64,000 nt of DNA. Origin: Nitzschia sp. DOCU1. Its lineage: Eukaryota > Bacillariophyta > Bacillariophyceae > Bacillariales > Bacillariaceae. Below are positions 22,463-32,004 of this stretch, piece after piece. Made by a program: the position numbers and the translations under genes. The notes beneath the pieces are model-generated. The model saw nothing but the letters and a program-made list of their open reading frames with translations, was not told the DNA's origin and did no database searches. Where the stretch lies: NCBI GenBank assembly GCA_951394045.1, contig OX595989.1, positions 2,852,001 to 2,916,000 of the forward strand. The letters run 5' to 3'. The number at the start of each line of letters is the position of its first letter. Position 1 is the stretch's first letter.

Positions 22463-25271
22463 CCCTACAGGATCTGGCTGCTTCAGTCCGGCAGCCACTA
22501 CGGATCCTGATTTAGAAGGACATGTGGACAACCCCGTGAACGGGCCATGGGGCAGCTCCGTAACCAAAAAAGGCCCCAACATTTTCCGCGTCGGTTTCCA
22601 GAATATTAATGGCATCAAGGCCAACGACAAACCGGAAAAACAACAAAAAGTAGTCAAGTTAATTGCAGATTTAGACCTCGATCTATTTGCAATACAAGAA
22701 GTTAACCTACATCTTAAAAGGCTGGGTACTCGTGGCAACTGGAAAGAAAGGTTCAAATTCTTTCCCGGTTTCACCACATGCGCTGTGAATATACACAGCA
22801 ACAGCAAGAAGCGTCGCTTATTCGGAGGCACCGCCGTCTTCCTCAATCCGAGCACAACCCATCGCGCCACCCAACATGCGTCAGACCCCACCGGTCTGGG
22901 TCGATGGACCACCACCTTACTTCGAGGCAGAGACGACATCATGGTGCGGAGTATCAACGTATACCGCCCGGTTAGAACAACAGATGATCGGCCAACCACT
23001 GTCTTCTCTCAACACGAAGCTTACTTCAAGGAACAAGGGGCATGGCGGGACCCACGGAAAGCCATTATGGAGGACCTAGATGCTCTCATCGTACAATCCT
23101 TAGCAGCTGGGGAACAACTGATTCTTGGCGGAGACCTCAACGAAGATACACGCCAGGGTGTGCCTCTCTACTGGCGAAGGAAATGGGGATTGGTCGATGC
23201 GCACGCCCATTTGTTTCCCGAATTGGCAACCGTCAGCACTAGCAACCGCAACACGCAGAATATCCCTATCGACTGTATCTGGACCAGTCCTGGGCTGGAC
23301 CTCATTGATGGCGGTATGACAGGTTTCGGCGAATATGACGTGGGCACTGCGGACCATCGGATTCTCTGGATTGACATCGACTTGGAGTCTATGTTTGGGT
23401 TTCATCCCCCACCACCGTGTAAAAGACCCATGAATGGCATTCCACTGAACGATCCACGTGTGGTAAAAAAATACAACAATTATGTCCGCAAGCACCGTGT
23501 CCAACACAATCTGGCCGCCCGGCTGTACCGATTAGAACACAAGGCGGTTCAAGGCGCCTTCACCGACTCGGACGTGTTGGAGTATGAAACTCTCTGCAAT
23601 CTGGACAATAAAATTCGCGAAACTGCCAAGAAAAAGTGCCGCCGGTTTTTCAGCAGCCAAACACCATTCTCCGATGTCATCGATAAAGATCGTCGAACCG
23701 TCCACCTGTGGTCACTGGTTGTACAACGTCGAACAAATTTCCGAACCGACACTCGGAAAATTCGTCGGCTGATGGCACAAACGGGTGTAGTAGATGCCCT
23801 GCGGTACACACTCAAGCAAGCAGAGGAAGCCAAGACCCTGGCATTGAAGCAACTGCGGAAAGATAAAAAGAATGCGGCCTCTCTTCAAGAAAACTTCGTT
23901 AAACGGGTCAGTCAGCGACGTGCTGAGAAGTATGGCACTACGGTGGAACATGAAGAGAAGCTCCTGTGTAACACAAAAAAGCAACGTTTCGCCTTCCGCA
24001 CTATCAAACGTGTTCTCGGGAAAGACCTGAAACAAGGCATCTCCTCTGTCACTGAGAACTCATGCGATGCTCCCGGCGATCCAGTTATCCATCATTATTC
24101 CAAGGAAGCTATCGAAGGGGCATGTAGCCGCGAAGGTCAGCGCCGTTTCTCGCAAGTAGGGAATAATCCATGCCTTCAAGGCTCTCTCCTTCGAGATCTC
24201 GGGTATCTTGCCGCACAAGACACGGTAGATGCTATCATGGGCGGGACCTACCTGTGCGAAGAGGATGTCGACGAATATACGAAGAAATTCATTCAACAAC
24301 TTCGGAGACCCGAGTGCATCGCCGAGCAACGGCCCATTAAGGGCACCATCTCCACTACTGAACACATACGTGGCTGGACTCGAATGAAATCCACGATTGC
24401 CAGCAGCCCGTTTGGTCCTGTATTTTCCGATTACATTGCGGCAACCAACGATATAAAAGTTGCCGACGTGGACGCGGCCTTTGCATCCATCCCAACTCTG
24501 ACAGGTTTTTGCCCTATAGCCTGGTCGAAGGCCGTCGACGTCATGATTCCCAAAAAGGCGATATCCACCCACGTTACAAAGCTGCGGATTATCGTGCTTT
24601 TCCACGCATTGTTTAATATGATCAACAAAAATGTTGGGAGGCAAATGATCCAACAAGCCGAAAAGCTCGGACAGATTCCAAGTGAGGCCTATGGCAGCCG
24701 TCCTGGCAAGCAGGCAAATGTTTGCGCTCTTAACAAAGTTCTGACATACGATGTTATCCGACAGAAACGGCTCCTCGCCGCACTTTGCAGCAACGATGCG
24801 ATCGCATGCTACGACCATATTGTACATGCAATCGCATCGATCTGCATGCAGCGCCTTGGCGTCGACAAGAACACCTGCCGATTAATGTTCGGTACCCTGC
24901 AACAGGTAGAACACTTCATTTCGACTGCGTACGGACTCAGCGACACCCCCTACGGCGCTGTAGAGTTCCCTCTACAAGGAGTGGGACAAGGCAATGGCGC
25001 AGGCCCCGCCATCTGGTTGGTAATTACGATCCCGTTAATCAATATGCTCAGGGATGCCGGTTTTGGCTTTCGCTCCAAGTCCTCCATCTCAGGAGAAGAA
25101 TATCGGTTTGTATGCTACACCTACGTTGACGATACTGACGTGGTACACATCTCGCCCTCCGCGCTGGCAACCGCCCGCCAACTGGTAACGGAAATGCAAT
25201 CTGTCATTGACCACTGGGAAGGCGGCCTCCGAGCAACTGGAGGGGCACTCTCGGCGGACAAAAGTTACTGG
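22419..25271 (+). pseudogene. LINE ORF2, part 1: endonuclease and reverse transcriptase
   Basis: The first 951 codons of ORF2 are an AP-like endonuclease (EEP fold: RVGFQNINGI, AIQEVNLH, LGGDLNED, GTADHRILWIDID), a long linker, then reverse transcriptase with fingers/palm motifs SNDAIACYDHI (first catalytic Asp), QGVGQGNGAGP and the YVDDTD box. The reading frame is uninterrupted up to the gypsy insertion at 25272, which falls exactly between codons. It overlaps ORF1 by 44 nt in the +1 frame. A second in-frame ATG at 22455 sits directly before the ORF1 stop. Confidence 0.85.
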
Positions 25272-25805
25272 TGCACTACGTCGTTTGTAGGATCGAAATA
25301 GTTGTGAAAAAATTATGGCTAAGTTAAAAACTAGATGTATTTCTCATGCAAGTTGTCTCGTAGGCTCTCGTAGTTCTAGTAGAGTCGAGACCTTTGACAT
25401 GCATCGACAACAATCCGAACAGGAGGTTGATGCATCTTGTAGTAGATTAGCTACGACGTTGTACTAGGGTTCTTTGGACGTCGTCAGCTACTCTGGAATA
25501 AAGTATAGTCACCGCAATGTCATCGAGGTGCCAGATCTTAGGTGGCATTGACACTAGGATCTCATCGGCATTCGACCAGCAGGAGTCATGCGCGATGCCT
25601 GTGTCGTGCAACGTCACGTCGTCGGTGACGTCAATAGGTTATGGGCCTGTCCGAGGATGTCCGAGACCGGCCTAGCGTCCGCGTCCGCGCGCAACGCTTT
25701 CGTCACGCTACGTCATCACACATGATGTCGCACATGACTAAGTAGACTAATAATTTTGGACTACAATCATTCGAAGGAGTCGACGTGCAAAGCAGTGTAC
25801 TGCAC
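25272..25805 (-). repeat. 3' LTR of gypsy copy 1
   Basis: This 534-bp LTR begins TGCACTACG and ends GTACTGCA on the plus strand. It contains TGACGTCA (25626-25633), a bZIP/CRE-type site, within a cluster of ACGTCA/TGACG words. It matches the copy at 30469 except for one extra A. Confidence 0.92.
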
Positions 25806-25815
25806 CCGCCCCCAT
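25806..25815 (-). promoter_or_regulatory. polypurine tract, copy 1
   Basis: On the element strand this reads TGGGGGCGGG directly before the 3' LTR, the expected primer site for plus-strand DNA synthesis. Confidence 0.7.
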
Positions 25816-25831
25816 GACGGAGGGACAGGAC

Positions 25832-28800
25832 TTAACTATGATACGGATGTATGTTACGAATGTTCCAAGTCTGAGTAACGGCACCCTTCTGGATACGTAC
25901 TGTACCGTTGTCATTCACGGCGACGATTGGATACGGACCATCGTAGGGGTTAGCACCGAACTTACGTTGTTGGTCCTGCTTGATCATGATCTGTTGGCCT
26001 GCGCGATACTCATACGGCAATCGCGTTTTGTTTTCTGCCGCATTGTTCTTCGCAATGCGTTGCATCTTGCGCTCACGGATGAGCTTCCAATTAGCTTCGA
26101 AGCGGGTGTTGAGAATAGCATCTCTACCGAATACTAGTTGCATCGGCGTAGCCTGTAGCGTAGTGTGGTATGTCGCGCGAACGGCGAACATCACGGCTGC
26201 CAGGATTCCATCGAGTCCGACTGTATCGTCTGAGTGCTGCAGTTCAAACGTACGAATCATGTTCCCGATAGTTTGGTGTACTCGTTCGAGTATTGCGTTC
26301 GCCTGCGGATTCCTCGCAGTGATTGGGCGCGCAAGCACGCCGTAGTCTTCCTTGACCATTCGCCGGAATTCGCCCATGAACTCCGTACCGCGGTCATAAA
26401 TAACCTGTTGCGGCCACGGGTATCTCGTGAACCACGTCTTTTCGGCTAATTCGGCGATACTAAAAGCCTCTTTATTGGGTACGCGAACCATCTCAAACCA
26501 GCCAGTTGCCGGATCAATCATGGTAAGGCACCAAAGCTCGAGTTGTTTCTGTTTACCCTTATTTCGTTTACCCTGGTTAATCGAGTAGGGGCCTATGAGA
26601 TCGACACATAGGATTTCCCAAGGTTCGCTCTCGGGTTCCTTAATTGGTAGGTGCCCGTACTTAAGGGTCTTGCGTTTTGTTAATTGGCACAACCTGCATT
26701 TTTTGCAGATATCGACGACATCGGCTCGCAGTCCTTTCCAGTAGAAGTGCTGCCGAATCGTGTGCTCTGTTCGGGTCTCGCCCGGATGACACAGTGTCTC
26801 GTGGTACCACTCAACGCATCGGCGTTGGAGTGACTGCGGAATAACTATCTTACCATCTCTAACTACTAGAGGACGTTTCTTACCGCCCCCACGAAAAACC
26901 TTTACACTATATCTACTGTCCAACGCTGCCTTTTGGAGCAGCGCGGTATCTTTTCGCTGATGTCGCATAATGTACTTGTAGGTAAGGGGGAAGACGCTTT
27001 CAGGTAGTTCGTCGCCCCCAAAGTACTCTGCGAAATTGGCCTCGGTAAAGGGCTTTTCGTCCTTACCAAGTCGACTAAGAGCGTCCGCTACTACATTCGT
27101 CTCACCTCGAACGTAGACGAGTTCGGGACCATACTCTTCGAGGATGAGTCGCCAGCGCATAACGCGTTCGGTATTGAAGTTTTTATAGGTTAGATTCTTG
27201 TGGTCGGTGTAGACGCGAATCTGTTGACCTAGGAGAATCGTACGGAACTCCTTGAGTGTCTCTACAATAGCTAGTAGTTCCCGCTCGGTAGTAGTATACC
27301 GTGTCTGCGCGGGATTGAGTTTGCGACTATAGAACGCGATAGGCTTACCGTTCTGCGAGATGACCGCGCCAAGCTGCGTGTCGCTCGCGTCAGTATGTAT
27401 ATCAAACGGTAGATGAAAGTTCGGGTAAGTTAGGAGAACCTCCTTACTTATTATTTTCTTCATCGTGTCAAATGCCTCTTGGTGCGCGCCGGTCCACTCC
27501 CACTTAGCTGTTTTCGACGTAAGTGATGCGAGCGGGGCGAGGATGTGCGAACGGCGCACCCACATGTCGCGATAATAATTCACGATACCGATGAAAGCGC
27601 GTAGTTCCTTTTTATTGCGCGGTGCGAGCATGGCTTGGATTGCTTGCACTTTGGTTGCTACTGGTTGGATGCCGTCGCGGGTAATCCAGTAGCCAAGGTA
27701 TTCGAGCTCCGCTTTCGCGAAGAAGGACTTCTTGATGTTCACCTTGAGTCCCGTGTCTTTCAGACGTTGTAGTACCACGTCGAGTTTCTCTAGGTGGTCT
27801 AGGTAACTACCCTTAGTAAGTACTAGAAGATCGTCTATGTACGTACGTATGTACTCTAGGTCTGCGAACAGCGACGACATCTTTTCCTGGAAGATATCGG
27901 GGCTATTGCTGAGTCCCATAGGTAGTCGCTGCATCTCATATTTTCCCCATGGGAAGACGAGAGTGCAAAGTTTCTTTGCGTTCGGACTAAGTTCCACATG
28001 GTAGTAGCCCATGTTTAGGTCTAAACTAGTAGCGTACTGAAAACCTTCTAGTTTTAACAGTAGCTCTTGTATCTTTGGTAGCGGGAATGGCTTCCGCTTG
28101 ATTCGCTTGTTGAGCTCGCGAAAGTCGTTTATGAATCGTACCGTCTTGTCCTTCTTTGGTATGATGAACGACGGTGCCGCCCATTCAGAGCGGTTAACTT
28201 TCTTTAGTACGCCGACTGCGCAGAGGCGATCAACCTCGTCGCGTAGCGTCTGTTCATATGCCTTCGGCACTGGATATGGCCTCGCATGATATGGCGTGAC
28301 ATTAGGCTTTAGCTCGATATCATAGGGCTCGCCTTTCCAAGTGCCGAGCGTGCCGTCAAAGAGCGTCTCATGTTTCTGAAGAAGCGTCTTGAGGGCGGAT
28401 TTATCTTCTTCCGACAGATGGTCCATCTCGGAGATTTTCTGCGGAATGTCCGCTGGGGCATATTTAGCGTCTAAGATTTGTTTAATAGACTTGGCACCAC
28501 CATCTGCGTCGGCCTGCCAGGCGTCTTCGTCGGGCGTCTCGCCATATATCTTCATTGCTATAGCAGCTGAGTCCCATTCGACTTCCCTTGTCTTGAAGTC
28601 GAACTTGACACCTAGTTCTCGCAGAAGATCTCTGCCAATGATCATGTCGTAGTTGCCAAGGTCGGATGTCACCTGGAAGACCCATTCAATCACCCTATTG
28701 GCATGAAATTCCGGAAGTTTAAACTGGATTTTTACTTCGCGGTGTGTCTCGACGACACCTCCAGCTGTCGTGAAGGTGGTTCTCGATGGTGTCGTCCTGA

Positions 28801-29203
28801 CACGTAGTTTCTTGACATGTTTCTCGGAGATCAGTCCTCGTGATGCTCCGGTGTCTAGTAGCGTCGTCAACGCTGCCGCCTTGGCCTTGCCTAGGCGCGT
28901 GTTAATTTGCGCGAAACAGTACGGAATTTCGTCTGGCGCGGTTTTCTGGCGTTTTGGTGAGCTCCGGTTGTACAGTCGTGTTATCGCGTGCGATTCCGCC
29001 GCGATACGGTAATTAATGCATTGGTCCAATGAGGCGAAGACCTCGCCCGGCTCGGACGGTATATAGACGGATGGGCGCGCATGTCGTGCCCCATCGCGTT
29101 GCTCGTGGAAAACGAAAACTTCGTCACATCCGCAATTTTTGCGTTTCCCACCTACTCTTTCAGAGACTTTGTAATAGGATAACTCGTCCTTATGATTATG
29201 CAT
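25832..29203 (-). CDS. pol: gypsy Pol polyprotein, copy 1
   Basis: 1,123 aa from the first ATG. The domains in order are: aspartic protease (LLDTGASRG, residues about 115-123), reverse transcriptase (YATSLDLNMGYY, LPMGLSNSPDIFQ, YIDDLLVL near residue 455), RNase H (DIHTDASDTQLGA, TTTERELLAIVE, TDHKNL), then integrase with the HHCC zinc domain (H..H..CKKCRLC) and the DDE core (LCVDLIGPY, VIYDRGTEFMG, NAILERVHQ), and a short C-terminal beta domain. It is in the same frame as gag with only the gag UGA between them. It differs from copy 2 at one residue by eye (Gln versus Pro in the RNase H segment). Confidence 0.93.
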   Translation of the reverse strand: MHNHKDELSYYKVSERVGGKRKNCGCDEVFVFHEQRDGARHARPSVYIPSEPGEVFASLDQCINYRIAAESHAITRLYNRSSPKRQKTAPDEIPYCFAQINTRLGKAKAAALTTLLDTGASRGLISEKHVKKLRVRTTPSRTTFTTAGGVVETHREVKIQFKLPEFHANRVIEWVFQVTSDLGNYDMIIGRDLLRELGVKFDFKTREVEWDSAAIAMKIYGETPDEDAWQADADGGAKSIKQILDAKYAPADIPQKISEMDHLSEEDKSALKTLLQKHETLFDGTLGTWKGEPYDIELKPNVTPYHARPYPVPKAYEQTLRDEVDRLCAVGVLKKVNRSEWAAPSFIIPKKDKTVRFINDFRELNKRIKRKPFPLPKIQELLLKLEGFQYATSLDLNMGYYHVELSPNAKKLCTLVFPWGKYEMQRLPMGLSNSPDIFQEKMSSLFADLEYIRTYIDDLLVLTKGSYLDHLEKLDVVLQRLKDTGLKVNIKKSFFAKAELEYLGYWITRDGIQPVATKVQAIQAMLAPRNKKELRAFIGIVNYYRDMWVRRSHILAPLASLTSKTAKWEWTGAHQEAFDTMKKIISKEVLLTYPNFHLPFDIHTDASDTQLGAVISQNGKPIAFYSRKLNPAQTRYTTTERELLAIVETLKEFRTILLGQQIRVYTDHKNLTYKNFNTERVMRWRLILEEYGPELVYVRGETNVVADALSRLGKDEKPFTEANFAEYFGGDELPESVFPLTYKYIMRHQRKDTALLQKAALDSRYSVKVFRGGGKKRPLVVRDGKIVIPQSLQRRCVEWYHETLCHPGETRTEHTIRQHFYWKGLRADVVDICKKCRLCQLTKRKTLKYGHLPIKEPESEPWEILCVDLIGPYSINQGKRNKGKQKQLELWCLTMIDPATGWFEMVRVPNKEAFSIAELAEKTWFTRYPWPQQVIYDRGTEFMGEFRRMVKEDYGVLARPITARNPQANAILERVHQTIGNMIRTFELQHSDDTVGLDGILAAVMFAVRATYHTTLQATPMQLVFGRDAILNTRFEANWKLIRERKMQRIAKNNAAENKTRLPYEYRAGQQIMIKQDQQRKFGANPYDGPYPIVAVNDNGTVRIQKGAVTQTWNIRNIHPYHS

Positions 29204-29239
29204 TAAACTAGATTTTTCGTGTACAACTCGCTCACACCT

Positions 29240-30415
29240 TCAGTTTTCATCGTCGCTAGCGACAAGGTTAGCCAAGAGTTCGTCCACATTGAAGTTTTCC
29301 TCGTCGGGTGGATCAATCGCCTTGCGCTTGCGTTCGTCCTTGACCGCGTCCTTGACCATGTTCTGGATCATGGCATGCAGTTCTTCTTTCTTGTTGGCGC
29401 CGCCATCGTCACGTACCCAAGTACGGTTGCCGTAACGAGGCTTCTTTTCGCCGTTCTTGATGAAATTTCCGTGGGCGGCAGCCATCTTCTGGGCCTGCGC
29501 CACCACCATCTTGCAGTCCCCAGTGTTGTGGGACCAGTTGGGGCCATGGTAGGCACATTTAAAGGGAGGAGTCTTGTCATTGGCGCCGCGCTTAGCAGCG
29601 GGCTTCGAGTGATCCATTCTCGGGTCTCGCTTCCCCTTCGGAGGATGGGCGCCATCTGGCTTTGGCTTACGGACGTGATTAGCTTCATGTAACTTTTCAG
29701 TGAATTCGAGGCGCTCACAGAACTGGGTGAACTCATCCAAGGTGTGATCAATCGGCTCAAAACCTTGTAGGATCATCTGCTGACGCCAACTAGCGGGGAT
29801 AGCAAACTCTGCATGCTCGATAATCTCGTCCTTGGGTAGCTTGTTCCTGTCGCCACGCGTAGTATCAAACAACGCCAAATAATGGTTGAGCTGCTGGAAG
29901 CGACTGATATACTCCTTCATGGTCATCTCGGGAGGCTTGCGACACAAACGGCGCATGTAGCGTTTCTGAGTTTGAAGTGCACGAGCCGGGAGAACGTAAT
30001 TGGTTACTCCTTGTAGGGTCGCCTTGAGATTTGCAATCGTTTCGTTTCCAGCGGCTGCTGCCGACTCTTCGAACCTGGCGAGAGCCTTTCCGATGAGGAT
30101 ACGGCGATAGAACTCGTACCTCTGCGGACCAGTGGTCAAGTTCTGCCCCTTGATCACTTTTTCCGCCTTGTCTTGCAAGCGAAACCAGGTCTCGGCCGAC
30201 TCGTCGCCATTGAAAGGCAGAATCGAGAGTTCAAACTGAGTCGAGTTTGGATCGTCGGGAATGTTGCGGCACTTGAAGGTCACAAGCTTCTCTTTGTTCA
30301 CAATCACTTCCGGTTCACGTTGGATAGGGATTGGAGCGCGTTGAAAACCCCTTTTCATCATGTCGTTCCGAGGGATAGCGGCGACGGCCGCGACGGTTGC
30401 GTTAGAAAGCTTCAT
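29240..30415 (-). CDS. gag: gypsy Gag protein, copy 1
   Basis: This 391-aa structural protein has a retrotransposon-gag helical core (about residues 60-260) and one C-terminal zinc-knuckle-like motif, CAYHGPNWSHNTGDC, where the second cysteine of the usual CCHC is replaced by histidine. A lysine/acid-rich tail follows. It ends in UGA, with the same frame open into pol. A short stretch before the knuckle differs from copy 2 at several residues while the rest matches. Confidence 0.9.
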   Translation of the reverse strand: MKLSNATVAAVAAIPRNDMMKRGFQRAPIPIQREPEVIVNKEKLVTFKCRNIPDDPNSTQFELSILPFNGDESAETWFRLQDKAEKVIKGQNLTTGPQRYEFYRRILIGKALARFEESAAAAGNETIANLKATLQGVTNYVLPARALQTQKRYMRRLCRKPPEMTMKEYISRFQQLNHYLALFDTTRGDRNKLPKDEIIEHAEFAIPASWRQQMILQGFEPIDHTLDEFTQFCERLEFTEKLHEANHVRKPKPDGAHPPKGKRDPRMDHSKPAAKRGANDKTPPFKCAYHGPNWSHNTGDCKMVVAQAQKMAAAHGNFIKNGEKKPRYGNRTWVRDDGGANKKEELHAMIQNMVKDAVKDERKRKAIDPPDEENFNVDELLANLVASDDEN

Positions 30416-30468
30416 CTTGATGGTAAGTTAGTCTTGATCACGACGATTGTCGTGGAGTGTTAACACTA

Positions 30469-31001
30469 TGCACTACGTCGTTTGTAGGATCGAAATAGTT
30501 GTGAAAAAATTATGGCTAAGTTAAAAACTAGATGTATTTCTCATGCAAGTTGTCTCGTAGGCTCTCGTAGTTCTAGTAGAGTCGAGACCTTTGACATGCA
30601 TCGACAACAATCCGAACAGGAGGTTGATGCATCTTGTAGTAGATTAGCTACGACGTTGTACTAGGGTTCTTTGGACGTCGTCAGCTACTCTGGAATAAAG
30701 TATAGTCACCGCAATGTCATCGAGGTGCCAGATCTTAGGTGGCATTGACACTAGGATCTCATCGGCATTCGACCAGCAGGAGTCATGCGCGATGCCTGTG
30801 TCGTGCAACGTCACGTCGTCGGTGACGTCAATAGGTTATGGGCCTGTCCGAGGATGTCCGAGACCGGCCTAGCGTCCGCGTCCGCGCGCAACGCTTTCGT
30901 CACGCTACGTCATCACACATGATGTCGCACATGACTAAGTAGACTAATAATTTTGGACTACAATCATTCGAAGGAGTCGACGTGCAAAGCAGTGTACTGC
31001 A
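30469..31001 (-). repeat. 5' LTR of gypsy copy 1
   Basis: This 533-bp LTR is the transcription start side of copy 1 and faces the 5' LTR of copy 2 across 417 bp of LINE DNA. It contains TGACGTCA at 30823-30830. Confidence 0.92.
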
Positions 31002-31005
31002 CTGG

Positions 31006-31418
31006 TATCTAATTGACTTTCAATGGAGCATGTCACAACAACGATGGAACTACAGGAGCATCCACTCCACGCCAGGCGTGCTCAACATAATCGGAGGCGG
31101 CAATGCTGAATCACGACAGGAGCTCCAGCGCCATGCTACGGACCACGCCAACGAAACCTTGGGATTGTGGATCGCCCCCGACGGCAACCAAACTGCGCAA
31201 TTGCGAAGCATGCATGCCAAGGTTTCTAAATGGGCAGACAAAATTCGGACCGGCCAGCTGTCCCGCACCAACGCGTGGCTGTCATTGAAGACGGGGATAT
31301 CGAATAGCCTTGCGTACCCTTTGGTCGCCACTCGGCTGACCAAATCACAGTGCAAGGCAATTTTGCGACCACTGTTGGACGTTGCACTTCCCGCGCTTGG
31401 ACTCCCCCGGAATCTCAG
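31006..31418 (+). pseudogene. LINE ORF2, part 2: fragment between the two gypsy elements
   Basis: It continues ORF2 in frame from 25271 once copy 1 and one target duplicate are removed (YLIDFQWSMS..). It encodes the region after the RT core, with GLWIAPDGN and a thumb-like helical stretch. It ends at the copy 2 insertion site. Confidence 0.8.
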
Positions 31419-31951
31419 TGCAGTACACTGCTTTGCACGTCGACTCCTTCGAATGATTGTAGTCCAAAATTATTAGTCTACTTAGTCATGTGCGACGTCA
31501 TGTGTGATGACGTAGCATGACGAAAGCGTTGCGCGCGGACGCGGACGCTAGGCCGGTCTCGGACATCCTCGGACAGGCCCATAACCTATTGACGTCACCG
31601 ACGACGTGACGTTGCACGACACAGGCATCGCGCATGACTCCTGCTGGTCGAATGCCGATGAGATCCTAGTGTCAATGCCACCTAAGATCTGGCACCTCGA
31701 TGACATTGCGGTGACTATACTTTATTCCAGAGTAGCTGACGACGTCCAAAGAACCCTAGTACAACGTCGTAGCTAATCTACTACAAGATGCATCAACCTC
31801 CTGTTCGGATTGTTGTCGATGCATGTCAAAGGTCTCGACTCTACTAGAACTACGAGAGACTACGAGACAACTTGCATGAGAAATACATCTAGTTTTTAAC
31901 TTAGCCATAATTTTTTCACAACTATTTCGATCCTACAAACGACGTAGTGCA
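31419..31951 (+). repeat. 5' LTR of gypsy copy 2
   Basis: 533 bp, TG..CA ends. It contains TGACGTCA at 31590-31597. It should drive transcription rightwards through gag and pol. Confidence 0.92.
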
Positions 31952-32004
31952 TAGTGTTAACACTCCACGACAATCGTCGTGATCAAGACTAACTTACCAT
32001 CAAG
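31952..32004 (+). promoter_or_regulatory. gypsy leader: primer-binding region with two hairpins
   Basis: The 53 bp between LTR and gag (mirrored at 30416-30468 in copy 1) begin TAGTGTTAACACT and do not start with TGG, so the usual tRNA-3'-end primer site is not visible. They contain a 12-nt perfect palindrome AGTGTTAACACT (31953-31964) and a hairpin CACGAC-AATC-GTCGTG (31966-31981). Confidence 0.55.

Larger units (their letters stand above)
25272..31001 (-). mobile_element. Ty3/gypsy LTR retrotransposon, copy 1 (5,730 bp)
   Basis: Complete element: 534/533-bp LTRs (TG..CA), a 53-bp leader, gag, pol (protease, RT, RNase H, integrase), a purine tract and target duplications CTGG at 25268-25271 and 31002-31005. 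It is inserted in the LINE ORF2, reading opposite to it. The two LTRs differ by one A (extra at about 25741), which points to recent insertion. Both genes are open. The domain order PR-RT-RH-IN places it in Ty3/gypsy; no chromodomain is evident at the integrase C-terminus. Confidence 0.93.

Noticed and set aside
24060..24827. 255-codon minus-strand ORF inside LINE ORF2
   Set aside because: It is antisense to the reverse transcriptase domain and has no recognisable motif.
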